DNA from: JBEEFP01 sp041166085
GTDB taxonomy: Bacteria > Actinomycetota > Acidimicrobiia > Acidimicrobiales > JAFATL01
NCBI GenBank assembly: GCA_041166085.1
Contig: JBEEFP010000067.1
Span: 274,325-338,324 of the forward strand
Direction of reading: 5' to 3'
Length of the DNA: 64,000 nt
The translations under genes and the position numbers were made by a program. Below the pieces are notes generated by a model, which saw only the letters and a list, made by a program, of their open reading frames with translations, was not told the DNA's origin and ran no database searches. Shown in pieces: positions 41,736-50,417 of this stretch; position 1 is the first letter of the stretch; each line of letters opens with the position of its first letter.

Positions 41736-43049
41736 CTACTGACGGGTCGTCAGATCCTGTCGCTGATCGACGCGCACGCGGACGCCGCCATCCGGATGCA
41801 TTGCGCTCAGCCCCGTTCCCCGCACGGTGCGTCCGGGATCGGCCAGGCGCAGGTCAGTGCGTTGCACGAGCCGCACCACCGCGACCTGGATCTCGGTGAG
41901 GGCCAGGGCGAAGCCGATGCACTTGCGGTACGCGCCGCCGAACGGGATGAACGTGAACGGCGCGGGCTCGGCCTCCAACCAACGCTCGGGCCGAAAGTAG
42001 TCGGCGTCGGTGCCCCAGTCCGCCGGCGAACGTTGGGTGACGTAGGGCGAGAACAGCACGATGCTGCCCTCGCGGATGGTGTGGCCCATGAACTCGAAGG
42101 TCGACGAGGCCCGCCGTCCCGACAGCACCGCCGGCGGCCAGAGCCGCAGTGCCTCGTTCACGACCGCGGCGGTGTACGGCATGGCCCGCAGGTCGTCGGC
42201 GTCGGGCGCGGCCTGGCCCACGCGATCCTCGACCTCGCGGCGCGCCTTGTCCCAGGCTCCAGGTGTCCGGATGAGCTCGAGCACCGTCCACGCCACCGCC
42301 GCGGAAGTGGTGTCGTAACCGGCCGCGATCAACGACACCACCTGGTCGCGCCGTTCCTGATCGGTCAGCTCGGTGGCGAGGAGCACGCCGAGGACGTCGG
42401 AGCCGAGGTCGCCGGCGGCGCGCCGGCGCGCCATCTCCGCATCGACGATGGCATCGGCGCGGCGCCGAGCCCGCCGAGCGGCCCGACGGCCGGGCATGCC
42501 CGGTCCCTGCAGCTGGGGCGGCCGGTCGACGAAGCGAATGGCGGGCTCGAGGGCCTCGCCGAGGGCGTCGGCCTGGCCCGCCAGTCCGTCGCCGAAGAGC
42601 ACGCGCACCACGATGCGCCGAACCGTCTTCCGGTACACGGCGTACACGTCCACCTCGCCACCGACGGGGAAGCTGTCGATGGCGGCGTCGACCTCTTCGA
42701 CGACGATGGGCACCGCCGCGTCGATGCGCCGAGTACCGAAGGCAGGCTGCACGAGGCGCCGGCGACGCTTGTGCTCCGCGCCGTCCGAGAGCACGAGCGC
42801 CGTGGGACCGTCGATCGCTTCGAGGGCCCGCAGGGCCTCGCGCCACGTGAACTCGTCGGGGCGCTGGGAGAGGATCAGCTCGTTGGCTTCCCTGCCGAAC
42901 AGGTAGGTGTAGGCGGCGGGCCAGAACCCGAGGTGCACCACGGGTCCGTAGCGGTCATGGAGGAGCTGCGAGGTCTCGTGCGGGTGACGGGCGCCTTCGC
43001 GCGCGAGGGCGGGCAGCTGCCAGACGGGCGGGCCGGGGATGCGGGGCAC
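41736..43049 (-). CDS. Cytochrome P450
   Basis: 437 residues, GTG start. I-helix AAGYDTTSAA, ExxR in NEALRLWPP and haem loop FGGAYRKCIG with the Cys ligand. The sequence is closer to CYP4/102-like bacterial P450s than to the CYP125-like one at 52670. -10 TAGAGT lies 6 bases upstream (leaderless). It diverges from the aldo/keto reductase within a mirror-image promoter. Confidence 0.93.
   Translation of the reverse strand: MPRIPGPPVWQLPALAREGARHPHETSQLLHDRYGPVVHLGFWPAAYTYLFGREANELILSQRPDEFTWREALRALEAIDGPTALVLSDGAEHKRRRRLVQPAFGTRRIDAAVPIVVEEVDAAIDSFPVGGEVDVYAVYRKTVRRIVVRVLFGDGLAGQADALGEALEPAIRFVDRPPQLQGPGMPGRRAARRARRRADAIVDAEMARRRAAGDLGSDVLGVLLATELTDQERRDQVVSLIAAGYDTTSAAVAWTVLELIRTPGAWDKARREVEDRVGQAAPDADDLRAMPYTAAVVNEALRLWPPAVLSGRRASSTFEFMGHTIREGSIVLFSPYVTQRSPADWGTDADYFRPERWLEAEPAPFTFIPFGGAYRKCIGFALALTEIQVAVVRLVQRTDLRLADPGRTVRGTGLSAMHPDGGVRVRVDQRQDLTTRQ
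41739..41753. promoter_or_regulatory. Second copy of the TetR-type operator
   Basis: CTGACGGGTCGTCAG is a perfect 6-3-6 palindrome, 14 of 15 bases the same as the site at the TetR start. It overlaps the last codons of the P450 gene and lies upstream of the acyl-CoA dehydrogenase operon. A TAGAGT (minus strand, 41733-41738) just downstream could be that operon's -10 box. Confidence 0.5.
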
Positions 43050-43054
43050 GGGTC

Positions 43055-43097
43055 GACTCTACGGAGGTCCGGCAACCCTCGGCCTCCGCGTAGGGTC
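43055..43097. promoter_or_regulatory. Mirror-image divergent leaderless promoters (P450 / aldo-keto reductase)
   Basis: GACTCTACGGAGG (43055-43067) and the inverted CCTCCGCGTAGGGTC (43083-43097) form an imperfect inverted repeat. Each arm holds one -10 box: TAGAGT for the P450 (minus, 43056-43061) and TAGGGT for the reductase (plus, 43091-43096). Start codons follow after 6 and 7 bases. Confidence 0.6.
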
Positions 43098-43103
43098 GGC
43101 TCC

Positions 43104-44111
<1,008 letters not shown>

Positions 44112-44120
44112 GACGACCGC

Positions 44121-44321
44121 ATGCGAAAGATCGTCACCGGACTGGTCATCTCCGCCTGCTCACTCGGGTTCGGCTTCACGGGCACGGCCCACGCCGACCT
44201 CAAGAGCGACTGCAACAACGGCGACAAGCGCGCCTGCGAGCAGCTGGCGCAGCAGCGCTGCGTCGACGCCCTGCGCAAGGAGGGCTTCACCAAGAAGGCC
44301 GCTCAGCGCGAGTGCCGCTGA
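44121..44321 (+). CDS. Small secreted Cys-containing protein
   Basis: 66 residues. A clean signal peptide (RKIVTGLVISACSLGFGF, cleavage near AHA-D) and a 40-residue mature part with four Cys spaced DCNNGDKRACEQLAQQRCVDALR, ending REC. It could form two disulphides. TAAGAC lies 6 bases upstream. Its end overlaps the gene on the opposite strand by 35 bases. Family unknown. Confidence 0.65.
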   Translation: MRKIVTGLVISACSLGFGFTGTAHADLKSDCNNGDKRACEQLAQQRCVDALRKEGFTKKAAQRECR

Positions 44322-44667
44322 CCCGCTGACGTCGCCGGACGGCCGCGGTCGTCGTCGCCAGCACCGCCAACCCGGCTGCGACGACGGGCAGCCACGAGCG
44401 CTCCTCGACGATCGTCGTCTGCCCGTCCGCGGAAGTCAGCTGGCAGCGCTGACCCGGCGGCCACAGTGACCTGTCGAGCTGCGTCCACTGCCGTGCGTTG
44501 TGCTCCATCCCCGCCTCACTGCACAGGCGCGGACTGACCGCCCCCACCGGTGTGGTCGCGAGCACCACGAAGGCAAGCACGAAGAGGGCCCGGGTGAGCA
44601 CGCGGCCCCAGTGCGGGACGTGCCGCTGCCCCGGCTCCTCAGGAGCGTCGACGAAGATGTCCGTCAC
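44287..44667 (-). CDS. Hypothetical protein with two membrane helices
   Basis: 126 residues, GTG start. Helices at about 25-43 (ALFVLAFVVLATTPVGA) and 93-108 (WLPVVAAGLAVLATTTAA) flank an outside loop with two Cys (RLCSEAG, GQRCQLTS), then a basic tail. Likely one disulphide in the exported loop. Family unknown. Confidence 0.65.
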   Translation of the reverse strand: MTDIFVDAPEEPGQRHVPHWGRVLTRALFVLAFVVLATTPVGAVSPRLCSEAGMEHNARQWTQLDRSLWPPGQRCQLTSADGQTTIVEERSWLPVVAAGLAVLATTTAAVRRRQRVSGTRAERPSW

Positions 44668-44692
44668 GACTCGCGAATGTTACATTTCGGAC

Positions 44693-45037
44693 ATGGCTCG
44701 GGGGCTGGTCGTGCGCGTTGGCGTCATCTTCGTCGTTGCACTGACGGCCCTCGGGGGATTCGGGCTCACCCACCCCGCTCGCGCCGATGTCGTCGAGCTG
44801 TACTTCATCTACGGGACGGTGCGCGACAACACCGGACTCCCGATCGACGCCGCGGCGGTGTCGGACGGGACCAGGAGCGTGCTGACGGACTCGGCCGGCA
44901 ACTACCGGCTGCCGGGATCGACCCTCGGCGGCACGCACGTGATCCGCGTGACCAAGCAGCCGTACGCCTCCGCGTCCAGGCAGATCTCGTTGCTGCTCCC
45001 GGGCGAGTACCGCGCCGACTTCGTGCTCCAGCCCTGA
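44693..45037 (+). CDS. Secreted protein with carboxypeptidase-regulatory-like (CarboxypepD_reg) domain
   Basis: 114 residues. Signal peptide (VGVIFVVALTALGGFGL, cleavage near ARA-D), then a single beta-sandwich repeat with YGTVRDNTGLPIDAAAVS, TDSAGNYRLPGSTLGGTHVIRVTK. Such domains bind surfaces or carbohydrates. -10 TACATT lies 6 bases before the ATG (leaderless). Only 25 bases separate it from the divergent gene. Confidence 0.75.
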   Translation: MARGLVVRVGVIFVVALTALGGFGLTHPARADVVELYFIYGTVRDNTGLPIDAAAVSDGTRSVLTDSAGNYRLPGSTLGGTHVIRVTKQPYASASRQISLLLPGEYRADFVLQP

Positions 45038-45098
45038 CCGCGACTTCGCTCACTCCCGGGCCGTCGAGGTCAGAGACGGTCGCTGCTCGCCGACTTCC

Positions 45099-45147
45099 GT
45101 TCTTGGCAAGCAGGTGGCTGCCGAGCGACCATTTGCTTGCCGAGAAC
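45099..45147 (+). terminator. Long hairpin H8
   Basis: Arms about 45099-45117 and 45129-45147 pair over 19 bases as plus-strand RNA if three G-U pairs are allowed; as DNA it is less perfect. GACTT precedes the left arm. It lies after the secreted-protein gene and before the GNAT gene. The wobble pairs point to function in plus-strand RNA. Confidence 0.6.
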
Positions 45148-45179
45148 GACGACACCCAGACGTTGCGGCTTTCTCCGTC

Positions 45180-45722
45180 ATGAACGTCCGCCGTCTGGAG
45201 CCGAGCGACGTCGCCCTGGTCGCCTCCATCGACCGGTCGGAGCACGTCGAGGTCCAGTACCGGATCGAGGACGGTCGCTTGGTCGAGGCGCCGGTCATGA
45301 AGGCCGACATCCCGACGTGGGATCCGCATGGCTCCGGCGAGCACAGCGTCGCCAGCCACATCGCCTTCTGCGCGTCGGTCGTCGCCGATGGTGCGGCCCT
45401 GCTCGGCGCGTTCGACGACGCCGGTGAGCTCATGGGCCTGGCGACCGTGCATCCGACGTTCGAACCGGGACTGGCGTGGTTGGCGACGCTCCACGTCAGC
45501 CGGGCCCATCGACGGCAGGGGGCCGCGTCGGCGCTGTGGGATGCCGGCGTCGCCCTCGCGCGCGACGCCGGTGCTCGGTCCCTCTACGTCTCGGCCACCC
45601 CGACCGGGAGCGCGGTCGGCTTCTACCTCGGGCACGGGTGCCGGCTCGCAGATCCCGTGCACCCGGAGCTGTTCGCCCACGAGCCTGAGGACATCCATTT
45701 CGTCTGCCCGCTGGACGGCTGA
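45180..45722 (+). CDS. GNAT-family N-acetyltransferase
   Basis: 180 residues. Acetyl-CoA loop in LHVSRAHRRQGAASALWDAG (R/Q-x-x-G-x-A) and the C-terminal strand SATPTGSAVGFYLGHGC. Substrate unknown. Confidence 0.9.
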   Translation: MNVRRLEPSDVALVASIDRSEHVEVQYRIEDGRLVEAPVMKADIPTWDPHGSGEHSVASHIAFCASVVADGAALLGAFDDAGELMGLATVHPTFEPGLAWLATLHVSRAHRRQGAASALWDAGVALARDAGARSLYVSATPTGSAVGFYLGHGCRLADPVHPELFAHEPEDIHFVCPLDG

Positions 45723-45832
45723 CCAGGCGCGAACGGCGTCACCCAGGGGTCGCAACGGCGAGCAGCAGTGCCGTTACCGAGCCGTGCGACGCACGACTCG
45801 CCGCCTCACTGCTCCACCCGCGAGGATGGAGC

Positions 45833-46609
45833 GTGGCTCCGCGTGTGCGCCCGTCGTTGACCGCTCGGACCGTCGCCGTGCTGCGGGCCGCCGTTGACCG
45901 CCCGGAGGTGCCGTCGGGTGATCCCGACGGCGAGGACCGCTTGGCCCGGTCCCTGAGCCCGCCGCTGCCGTTGCAGCTGCCGGGGATGGCGGACTACATC
46001 GGGGCGAGGACGCGGTTCTTCGACGAGCGCCTGCTCGACGCGTGTCAGGCCGGCGCGCACCAGGTCGTGATCGTGGGCGCGGGCTACGACGCTCGATCGG
46101 TCAGGTTCCGCCAGCCCAGCGTCGCGTTCTACGAGCTCGACCACCCTGGCACGCAAGCCGACAAGGTGGACCGCCTGCGAGAGGTCGACGTCGACGCGGC
46201 GGACGTGCGGTTCGTGCCCGTGGATCTCGGCCATGACGCGGTGGTTGACGCCCTGGCGGCAGCCGGGCAGGACGCCGACAGCCCGACCCACTTCATGTGC
46301 GAAGGCCTGACGCCCTACCTGCCGACGCCCGTGCTCACAGGCCTGCTTCGATCGCTTGCCGACCGGGCCGCCCCGCAGAGCACCATCGCCATCGACTTCG
46401 CCGATCCGGGCCGCCCGCAGGACCTCCTGAACCGGCTGTCGCTCGGCGTCGTCCGAGCCGGAACCGCGGTCATGGGCGAGCGCATCGTCACCATGCTGTC
46501 GGCCGAAGAAACGGAGTCACTGCTGCAGGAGACCGGGTGGCCGAAGGTGGACTTCTGGCCGACCTCCGCGTTGTTCCCGGTGGTCTTCGCGCAGGGGTCG
46601 AGGGCCTGA
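45833..46609 (+). CDS. Class I SAM-dependent methyltransferase, LCM/TIGR00027-like
   Basis: 258 residues, GTG start. The SAM motif VVIVGAGYDARSVRF and the acidic YELDHPGTQADK match leucine-carboxyl-methyltransferase-like proteins abundant in actinobacteria; the FMCEGLTPYL block is also typical. The stop TGA overlaps the likely CTG start of the next gene. Confidence 0.9.
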   Translation: MAPRVRPSLTARTVAVLRAAVDRPEVPSGDPDGEDRLARSLSPPLPLQLPGMADYIGARTRFFDERLLDACQAGAHQVVIVGAGYDARSVRFRQPSVAFYELDHPGTQADKVDRLREVDVDAADVRFVPVDLGHDAVVDALAAAGQDADSPTHFMCEGLTPYLPTPVLTGLLRSLADRAAPQSTIAIDFADPGRPQDLLNRLSLGVVRAGTAVMGERIVTMLSAEETESLLQETGWPKVDFWPTSALFPVVFAQGSRA

Positions 46610-47175
46610 CGCGCAAGATCGTGGTGATGATCTCGGTGTCGCTCGACGGCTTCGTCGCGGGACCCAACGGCGAGCTCGACTGGCACATGGTCGACGAGGG
46701 GCTGCACGCGCATTTCAACGAGGTGCTCGGCGCCATGAGCACCTTCCTCGACGGCCGGGTCATGCACGAGCTGATGGTCGAGTACTGGCCCACCGCCGAC
46801 GAGGACCCGGCCAGCACGCCGACCGTGGTGGAGTACGCCCGCATCTGGCGGGACATGCCGAAGCTCGTCTATTCGAGGACGCTGGAGCGAGCGGACTGGA
46901 ACGCGACCGTCGTCCATGACGTCGTCCCCGAGGAGGTCAGGGAGCTCAAGGCGCAACCCGGCGGGGACATGGCGCTGGGTGGGCCGGACCTGGCCGCGTC
47001 GTTCCGGCGCCACGACCTGATCGACGAGTACCGCCTCTACGTGCATCCCATCGTGCTGGGACAGGGCAAGCCGTTGTTCCGGCCATCGGAAGCGGACGCC
47101 GTCACCGAGCTCCAGCTCATCGAGACGCGGACCTTCGCCAGTGGTGTCGTCCTGCTCCACTACCGGCGCCCCTGA
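46606..47175 (+). CDS. Dihydrofolate-reductase-like (RibD C-terminal) protein, probable CTG start
   Basis: 189 residues. RibD_C/DHFR fold: RKIVVMISVSLDGFVAGPNGELDW, then KLVYSRTLE, and GGPDLAASFRRHDLIDEYRLYVHPIVLGQGKPLF. Members of this family usually start M-x-R-K. That position here is CTG at 46606, overlapping the upstream TGA as CTGA. The first GTG lies after RKI and would cut into the first strand. An AGGGG/GAGGG stretch precedes it. Confidence 0.85.
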   Translation: MTRKIVVMISVSLDGFVAGPNGELDWHMVDEGLHAHFNEVLGAMSTFLDGRVMHELMVEYWPTADEDPASTPTVVEYARIWRDMPKLVYSRTLERADWNATVVHDVVPEEVRELKAQPGGDMALGGPDLAASFRRHDLIDEYRLYVHPIVLGQGKPLFRPSEADAVTELQLIETRTFASGVVLLHYRRP

Positions 47176-47227
47176 CCCGGGGAACGTTGCACGACCACCG
47201 CGAGGTGCGACAATCTCCGGACCGCTC

Positions 47228-47716
47228 ATGTCGCAGCTCGATCGTCTCTTCGCCGCCAACGACGCCTACGCCGCCGCGCGCGCCAGCGTCGCCGACGCCC
47301 AGCCCAGCCGACGCTTGGCCGTCGTCACCTGCATGGACGCCCGCATCGACGTCTTCGCTGCACTCGGACTGCACCTGGGCGAGGCCCACGTCATCCGCAA
47401 CGCGGGAGGACGGGTCACCGACGACGTCCTCCGCAGCCTGGCCCTGTCCACCCACGTCCTCGGCGTGAACACCGTGGTCGTGATGCAGCACACCAAATGT
47501 GGTCTGGCCGGCGTGACCGACGAGGAGCTGCAGCAGCGCACCGGGGCCAACCTCGGCTTCTTCCCCATCGATGACCACACCGCCGCGCTGCGCGAGGACG
47601 TCGACCAGCTCGCGAGCACGCCGTTCCTGACACCGGTGCAGGTGATCGCGGGGCTCGTCTACGACGTGGAGACGGGCAAGGTCGCCAACGTCGTGTGCTG
47701 GGAACGCCCCTCCTGA
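47228..47716 (+). CDS. Beta-class carbonic anhydrase
   Basis: 162 residues. Zinc ligands C35, H88 and C91 with the Asp37-Arg39 dyad (TCMDAR, QHTKCG). Short form without N-terminal extension. It interconverts CO2 and bicarbonate in the cytoplasm. A small hairpin ACCACG-CGT-CGTGGT lies at 47726-47740 just after the stop. Confidence 0.94.
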   Translation: MSQLDRLFAANDAYAAARASVADAQPSRRLAVVTCMDARIDVFAALGLHLGEAHVIRNAGGRVTDDVLRSLALSTHVLGVNTVVVMQHTKCGLAGVTDEELQQRTGANLGFFPIDDHTAALREDVDQLASTPFLTPVQVIAGLVYDVETGKVANVVCWERPS

Positions 47717-47725
47717 CAGGCAAAC

Positions 47726-47740
47726 ACCACGCGTCGTGGT
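47726..47740. terminator. Short hairpin after carbonic anhydrase
   Basis: A 6-3-6 perfect inverted repeat 10 bases after the stop codon. Short for a terminator and without a T-tract; it could also be an operator for the small gene at 47764. Confidence 0.35.
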
Positions 47741-47763
47741 CCGTGGCGGCGTAACGTCGCTGC

Positions 47764-47883
47764 ATGGGTTCCAAGGCGCCGCCGTCAGGGCACGGCAACA
47801 AGAAGCAGGGCAAGTCGCTCAAAGAGAAGCGGGCGGCCAAGAAGGCCAAGAAGAACGAGAAGTCGAAGGGTGGGCTCGTCTAG
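47764..47883 (+). CDS. Tiny Lys-rich basic protein
   Basis: 39 residues, about one third Lys (SLKEKRAAKKAKKNEK). -10 TAACGT lies 6 bases before the ATG, which supports expression as a leaderless mRNA. Similar short Lys-rich proteins are widespread in actinobacteria without known role; nucleic-acid binding is a guess. Its TAG stop overlaps the opposing gene's TAG stop in the shared CTAG. Confidence 0.7.
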   Translation: MGSKAPPSGHGNKKQGKSLKEKRAAKKAKKNEKSKGGLV

Positions 47884-48473
47884 GCCCAGGTCGCGACCAC
47901 GTCGTCAGCGGTGACGAGGGTGGCGACGAGCGACAACGTGTTGGTGAAGACGGCTTCCACGTAGTCAGCGGGCAGCCCCGCGACCGCGTCCCGCGGGATC
48001 ACGACCTGGTAGCCCGCGTTGACGGCGTCGAAGGCCAGGTTGGTGATGGCGATGTTCACCGACACGCCCGTGGCGACGATCGTCGTCACGCCCGCATTCC
48101 GCAGCACCGCGTCCAGATCGGTGTTCCCCATGGGCGAGAGGCCGTGGTAGCGGGTGAGGACGAGGTCGCGCGGGTCGACGCCGATCTCGGGCGCCACGTC
48201 GGGCGCCAGCAACGAGCCCTGCATGGCCATGAACAACCGGGCGTTGCGGTTCGAGCCGAAGCCGTCGGCCCGCCGTGACGCGGTGCAGTGCACGACGGGC
48301 ACGGACGCGGCGCGGGCGGCCGTCACCAGGCGCGCGATGGTGGCGATGACGGGCTCGGCGGCTTTGGCCAGCTCCGGCAGGGCCGAGCCCGGCCCCACCA
48401 CGCCGCGCTGCACCTCGGAGGTGACGACGGCAGTGTGGTCGGGGTCGACGAGCTCAGCGAGGTCGAGCGCCAC
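47880..48473 (-). CDS. Isochorismatase-fold (cysteine-hydrolase-like) protein with altered triad
   Basis: 197 residues, GTG start. The fold is clear (VVHCTASRRADGFGSN, RYHGLSPMGNTDLDAVLRNAGV, then GVSVNIAITNLAFDAVNAGY). The usual catalytic Asp, Lys and Cys are replaced by Glu20, Arg108 and Ser138. It is probably not a classical cysteine hydrolase. It may be a subfamily with a serine or a binding role. Confidence 0.88.
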   Translation of the reverse strand: MALDLAELVDPDHTAVVTSEVQRGVVGPGSALPELAKAAEPVIATIARLVTAARAASVPVVHCTASRRADGFGSNRNARLFMAMQGSLLAPDVAPEIGVDPRDLVLTRYHGLSPMGNTDLDAVLRNAGVTTIVATGVSVNIAITNLAFDAVNAGYQVVIPRDAVAGLPADYVEAVFTNTLSLVATLVTADDVVATWA

Positions 48474-48479
48474 CCGTCG

Positions 48480-48968
48480 CTACGACGGCAGGTTGGCTTC
48501 GATGGCCTGGGTGATCTGCGGATCCTCGGGCTCGACGGTGGGATTGAAGCGGGCCACGATCTCGCCGCCCGGGGACACCAGGAACTTCTCGAAGTTCCAG
48601 CGGATGTCGCCGCTGTGACCCTCGGCATCGGCGGCGGCGGTCAGCTCCTCGTAGATGGGGTGGCGATCGTCACCGTTGACGTCGATCTTCTCGAAGAGCG
48701 GGAAGTCGATGCCGTAGGTCGTCGAGCAGAACTCCTGGATCTCCTCGGGCGTGCCCGGCTCCTGGCCCAGGAACTGGTTGCACGGGAAGCCCAGCACGGA
48801 GAAGCCGCGGTCGCCGTACTCCTCCTGGATCTTCTGCAGACCCGTGTACTGGGGCGTCAGCCCGCACTTGGACGCCACATTCACGATGAGCAGCAGGTCG
48901 CCCTTGTGCTCGGCCAGCGTCGCCGGCTCGCCCGTGATGCGGTTGATCTGGTGGTCGAAAAGGCCCAT
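48480..48968 (-). CDS. Glutathione-peroxidase-fold thiol peroxidase
   Basis: 162 residues. Peroxidatic Cys35 (VASKCGLTPQY), FPCNQFLGQEPG with a second Cys, and IRWNFEKFLV give the Cys-Gln-Trp-Asn set. In bacteria lacking glutathione these use thioredoxin. -10 TAGAAT lies 8 bases before the ATG inside the end of the upstream gene, so it has its own promoter. Confidence 0.94.
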   Translation of the reverse strand: MGLFDHQINRITGEPATLAEHKGDLLLIVNVASKCGLTPQYTGLQKIQEEYGDRGFSVLGFPCNQFLGQEPGTPEEIQEFCSTTYGIDFPLFEKIDVNGDDRHPIYEELTAAADAEGHSGDIRWNFEKFLVSPGGEIVARFNPTVEPEDPQITQAIEANLPS

Positions 48969-48979
48969 GGCGCCTGATT

Positions 48980-49681
48980 CTATGGATGGGCCCCGATTAC
49001 CTGCGCCGGACCGAAGCGAGCGCCCATCCGCTCGATCGTCGACGAGAACACGGCCCGCTTGGGCAGGCCGAGACTGCGCAGCTCCTGGGCCACGGGGTGG
49101 TCGCCGAGCACCAGCGACGCGCCCCCGAGTCCGCCGCGCACGCCGGTCGGGCGCACCGTCCACGGCGTGCAACGCAGCACGCCGTCGAGGAAGGAGTACG
49201 CGTTCGCCGTGGCCTCGCGGCCGGGCATCGGCAGGGGTCGGCGCCGCACATCCAAGGTGAGGATGTGACGGCTCTCGTGGGACAGCTCGACACGATTGCC
49301 GGTGATCGGCGCGTCGGCGATGAACTTGGGAAAGCCCCAGATGGTGCGGCCCGCCTCGCACGTGAAGGCGCCGTCGACGGGCAGCTGGTGGATGTACGCG
49401 CCGACCCCTTTGGACCCGTCATGGGGACGGACGAGGAAGGCGACCGCCACCTCGTGGTACCGGCCGAGGTCGTTGTCGCGGTAGTCGATGAACGCCAACG
49501 AGCACGCGGCTCGGCCCGCGGGAAGCCGGCGCACCTCGAGGCCCGTCGGAGCGACGAGCGCCTGGGCCGCCGACACGGGGACGAGGAAGGTCGCGGCCGC
49601 CACGCGCGCGTCGCGCACCTCGACGGGCAGCACGACGGTCTGGCCCTGGATCTCGAAGGTCTCAGAAGATGCTGTAGCCAC
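48980..49681 (-). CDS. Acetoacetate-decarboxylase-fold protein
   Basis: 233 residues from GTG 49681, overlapping the SDR by 20 bases; GTG 49702 is an alternative. ADC-fold segments: VLPVEVRDARVAAATFLVP, AFIDYRDNDLGRYHEVAVAF, TIWGFPKFIAD. The catalytic Schiff-base Lys of true decarboxylases would align near WGFPKF. Members often act on steroid or terpenoid-type ketones, but the substrate is unknown here. Last gene of the operon from the TetR gene. Confidence 0.85.
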   Translation of the reverse strand: MATASSETFEIQGQTVVLPVEVRDARVAAATFLVPVSAAQALVAPTGLEVRRLPAGRAACSLAFIDYRDNDLGRYHEVAVAFLVRPHDGSKGVGAYIHQLPVDGAFTCEAGRTIWGFPKFIADAPITGNRVELSHESRHILTLDVRRRPLPMPGREATANAYSFLDGVLRCTPWTVRPTGVRGGLGGASLVLGDHPVAQELRSLGLPKRAVFSSTIERMGARFGPAQVIGAHP

Positions 49682-50417
49682 CGTCGACCACCAGACAGTC
49701 ACCCGTGTGGAACAGATGATCGGGATTGGCCAGGAAGACCGCCGCCGGCCCGAGGTCGCTCGGCTGGCCCCATCGGCGCAGCGGCGTGCGGTAGGTGGTG
49801 TTGGCCACGAACTTCTCGTTGCTCAGGCCGGGCGCCGTCATGGGCGTCTCGATCCAGCCGGGCAGGATCGAGTTGCAGCGGATGCGATGACGCGCCAGCT
49901 CGACGGCCAGGCCACGGATCATGGCGTTGACCCCGCCTTTGCACGCCGCATAGGCCTGGTTGGCGGGCGCGCCGTCGATGGCCGACACCGACGAGATGCC
50001 GACGAGGGCGCCCCCCTCACCCCGGGCCACCATGTGCCGGGCCGCTTCGCGCAGCGTCAGGAAGACGCCGTCGAGGTTGACGCGGGTGATGGCCCGCCAA
50101 TGCTCGAGGGTGGCGTCGACGAACGGCACCATGGCCATGACGCCGGCGTTGGCGAAGCAGGCGTCGACCTTGCCCAGTCGTCCGACCGTCTCGGCGAACG
50201 CATCGGCCACCGCCCCCTCGTCGCCCACGTCACATTGCAGGGCGACGACCTGCCGGCCGGTTTCCTTCAGCGCTGCCTCCGCTACCGCGTTCTTGTCGGC
50301 GTTGGTCCCCCAGATGGCGACATCGGCGCCCGCCGCTGCGCACGCCTCGGCCATGCCGAGACCGATGCCGCTGTTGCCGCCGGTGACGAGGACGACGCGC
50401 CCGGCCAGCTGAGTCAT
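49662..50417 (-). CDS. Short-chain dehydrogenase/reductase
   Basis: 251 residues. TGGNSGIG, ANAG, ISSVSAIDG and YAACK complete the SDR set. The basic/neutral residue after strand 2 (WGTNAD) suggests possible NADP use. Directly abuts the preceding SDR stop. Confidence 0.93.
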   Translation of the reverse strand: MTQLAGRVVLVTGGNSGIGLGMAEACAAAGADVAIWGTNADKNAVAEAALKETGRQVVALQCDVGDEGAVADAFAETVGRLGKVDACFANAGVMAMVPFVDATLEHWRAITRVNLDGVFLTLREAARHMVARGEGGALVGISSVSAIDGAPANQAYAACKGGVNAMIRGLAVELARHRIRCNSILPGWIETPMTAPGLSNEKFVANTTYRTPLRRWGQPSDLGPAAVFLANPDHLFHTGDCLVVDGGYSIF

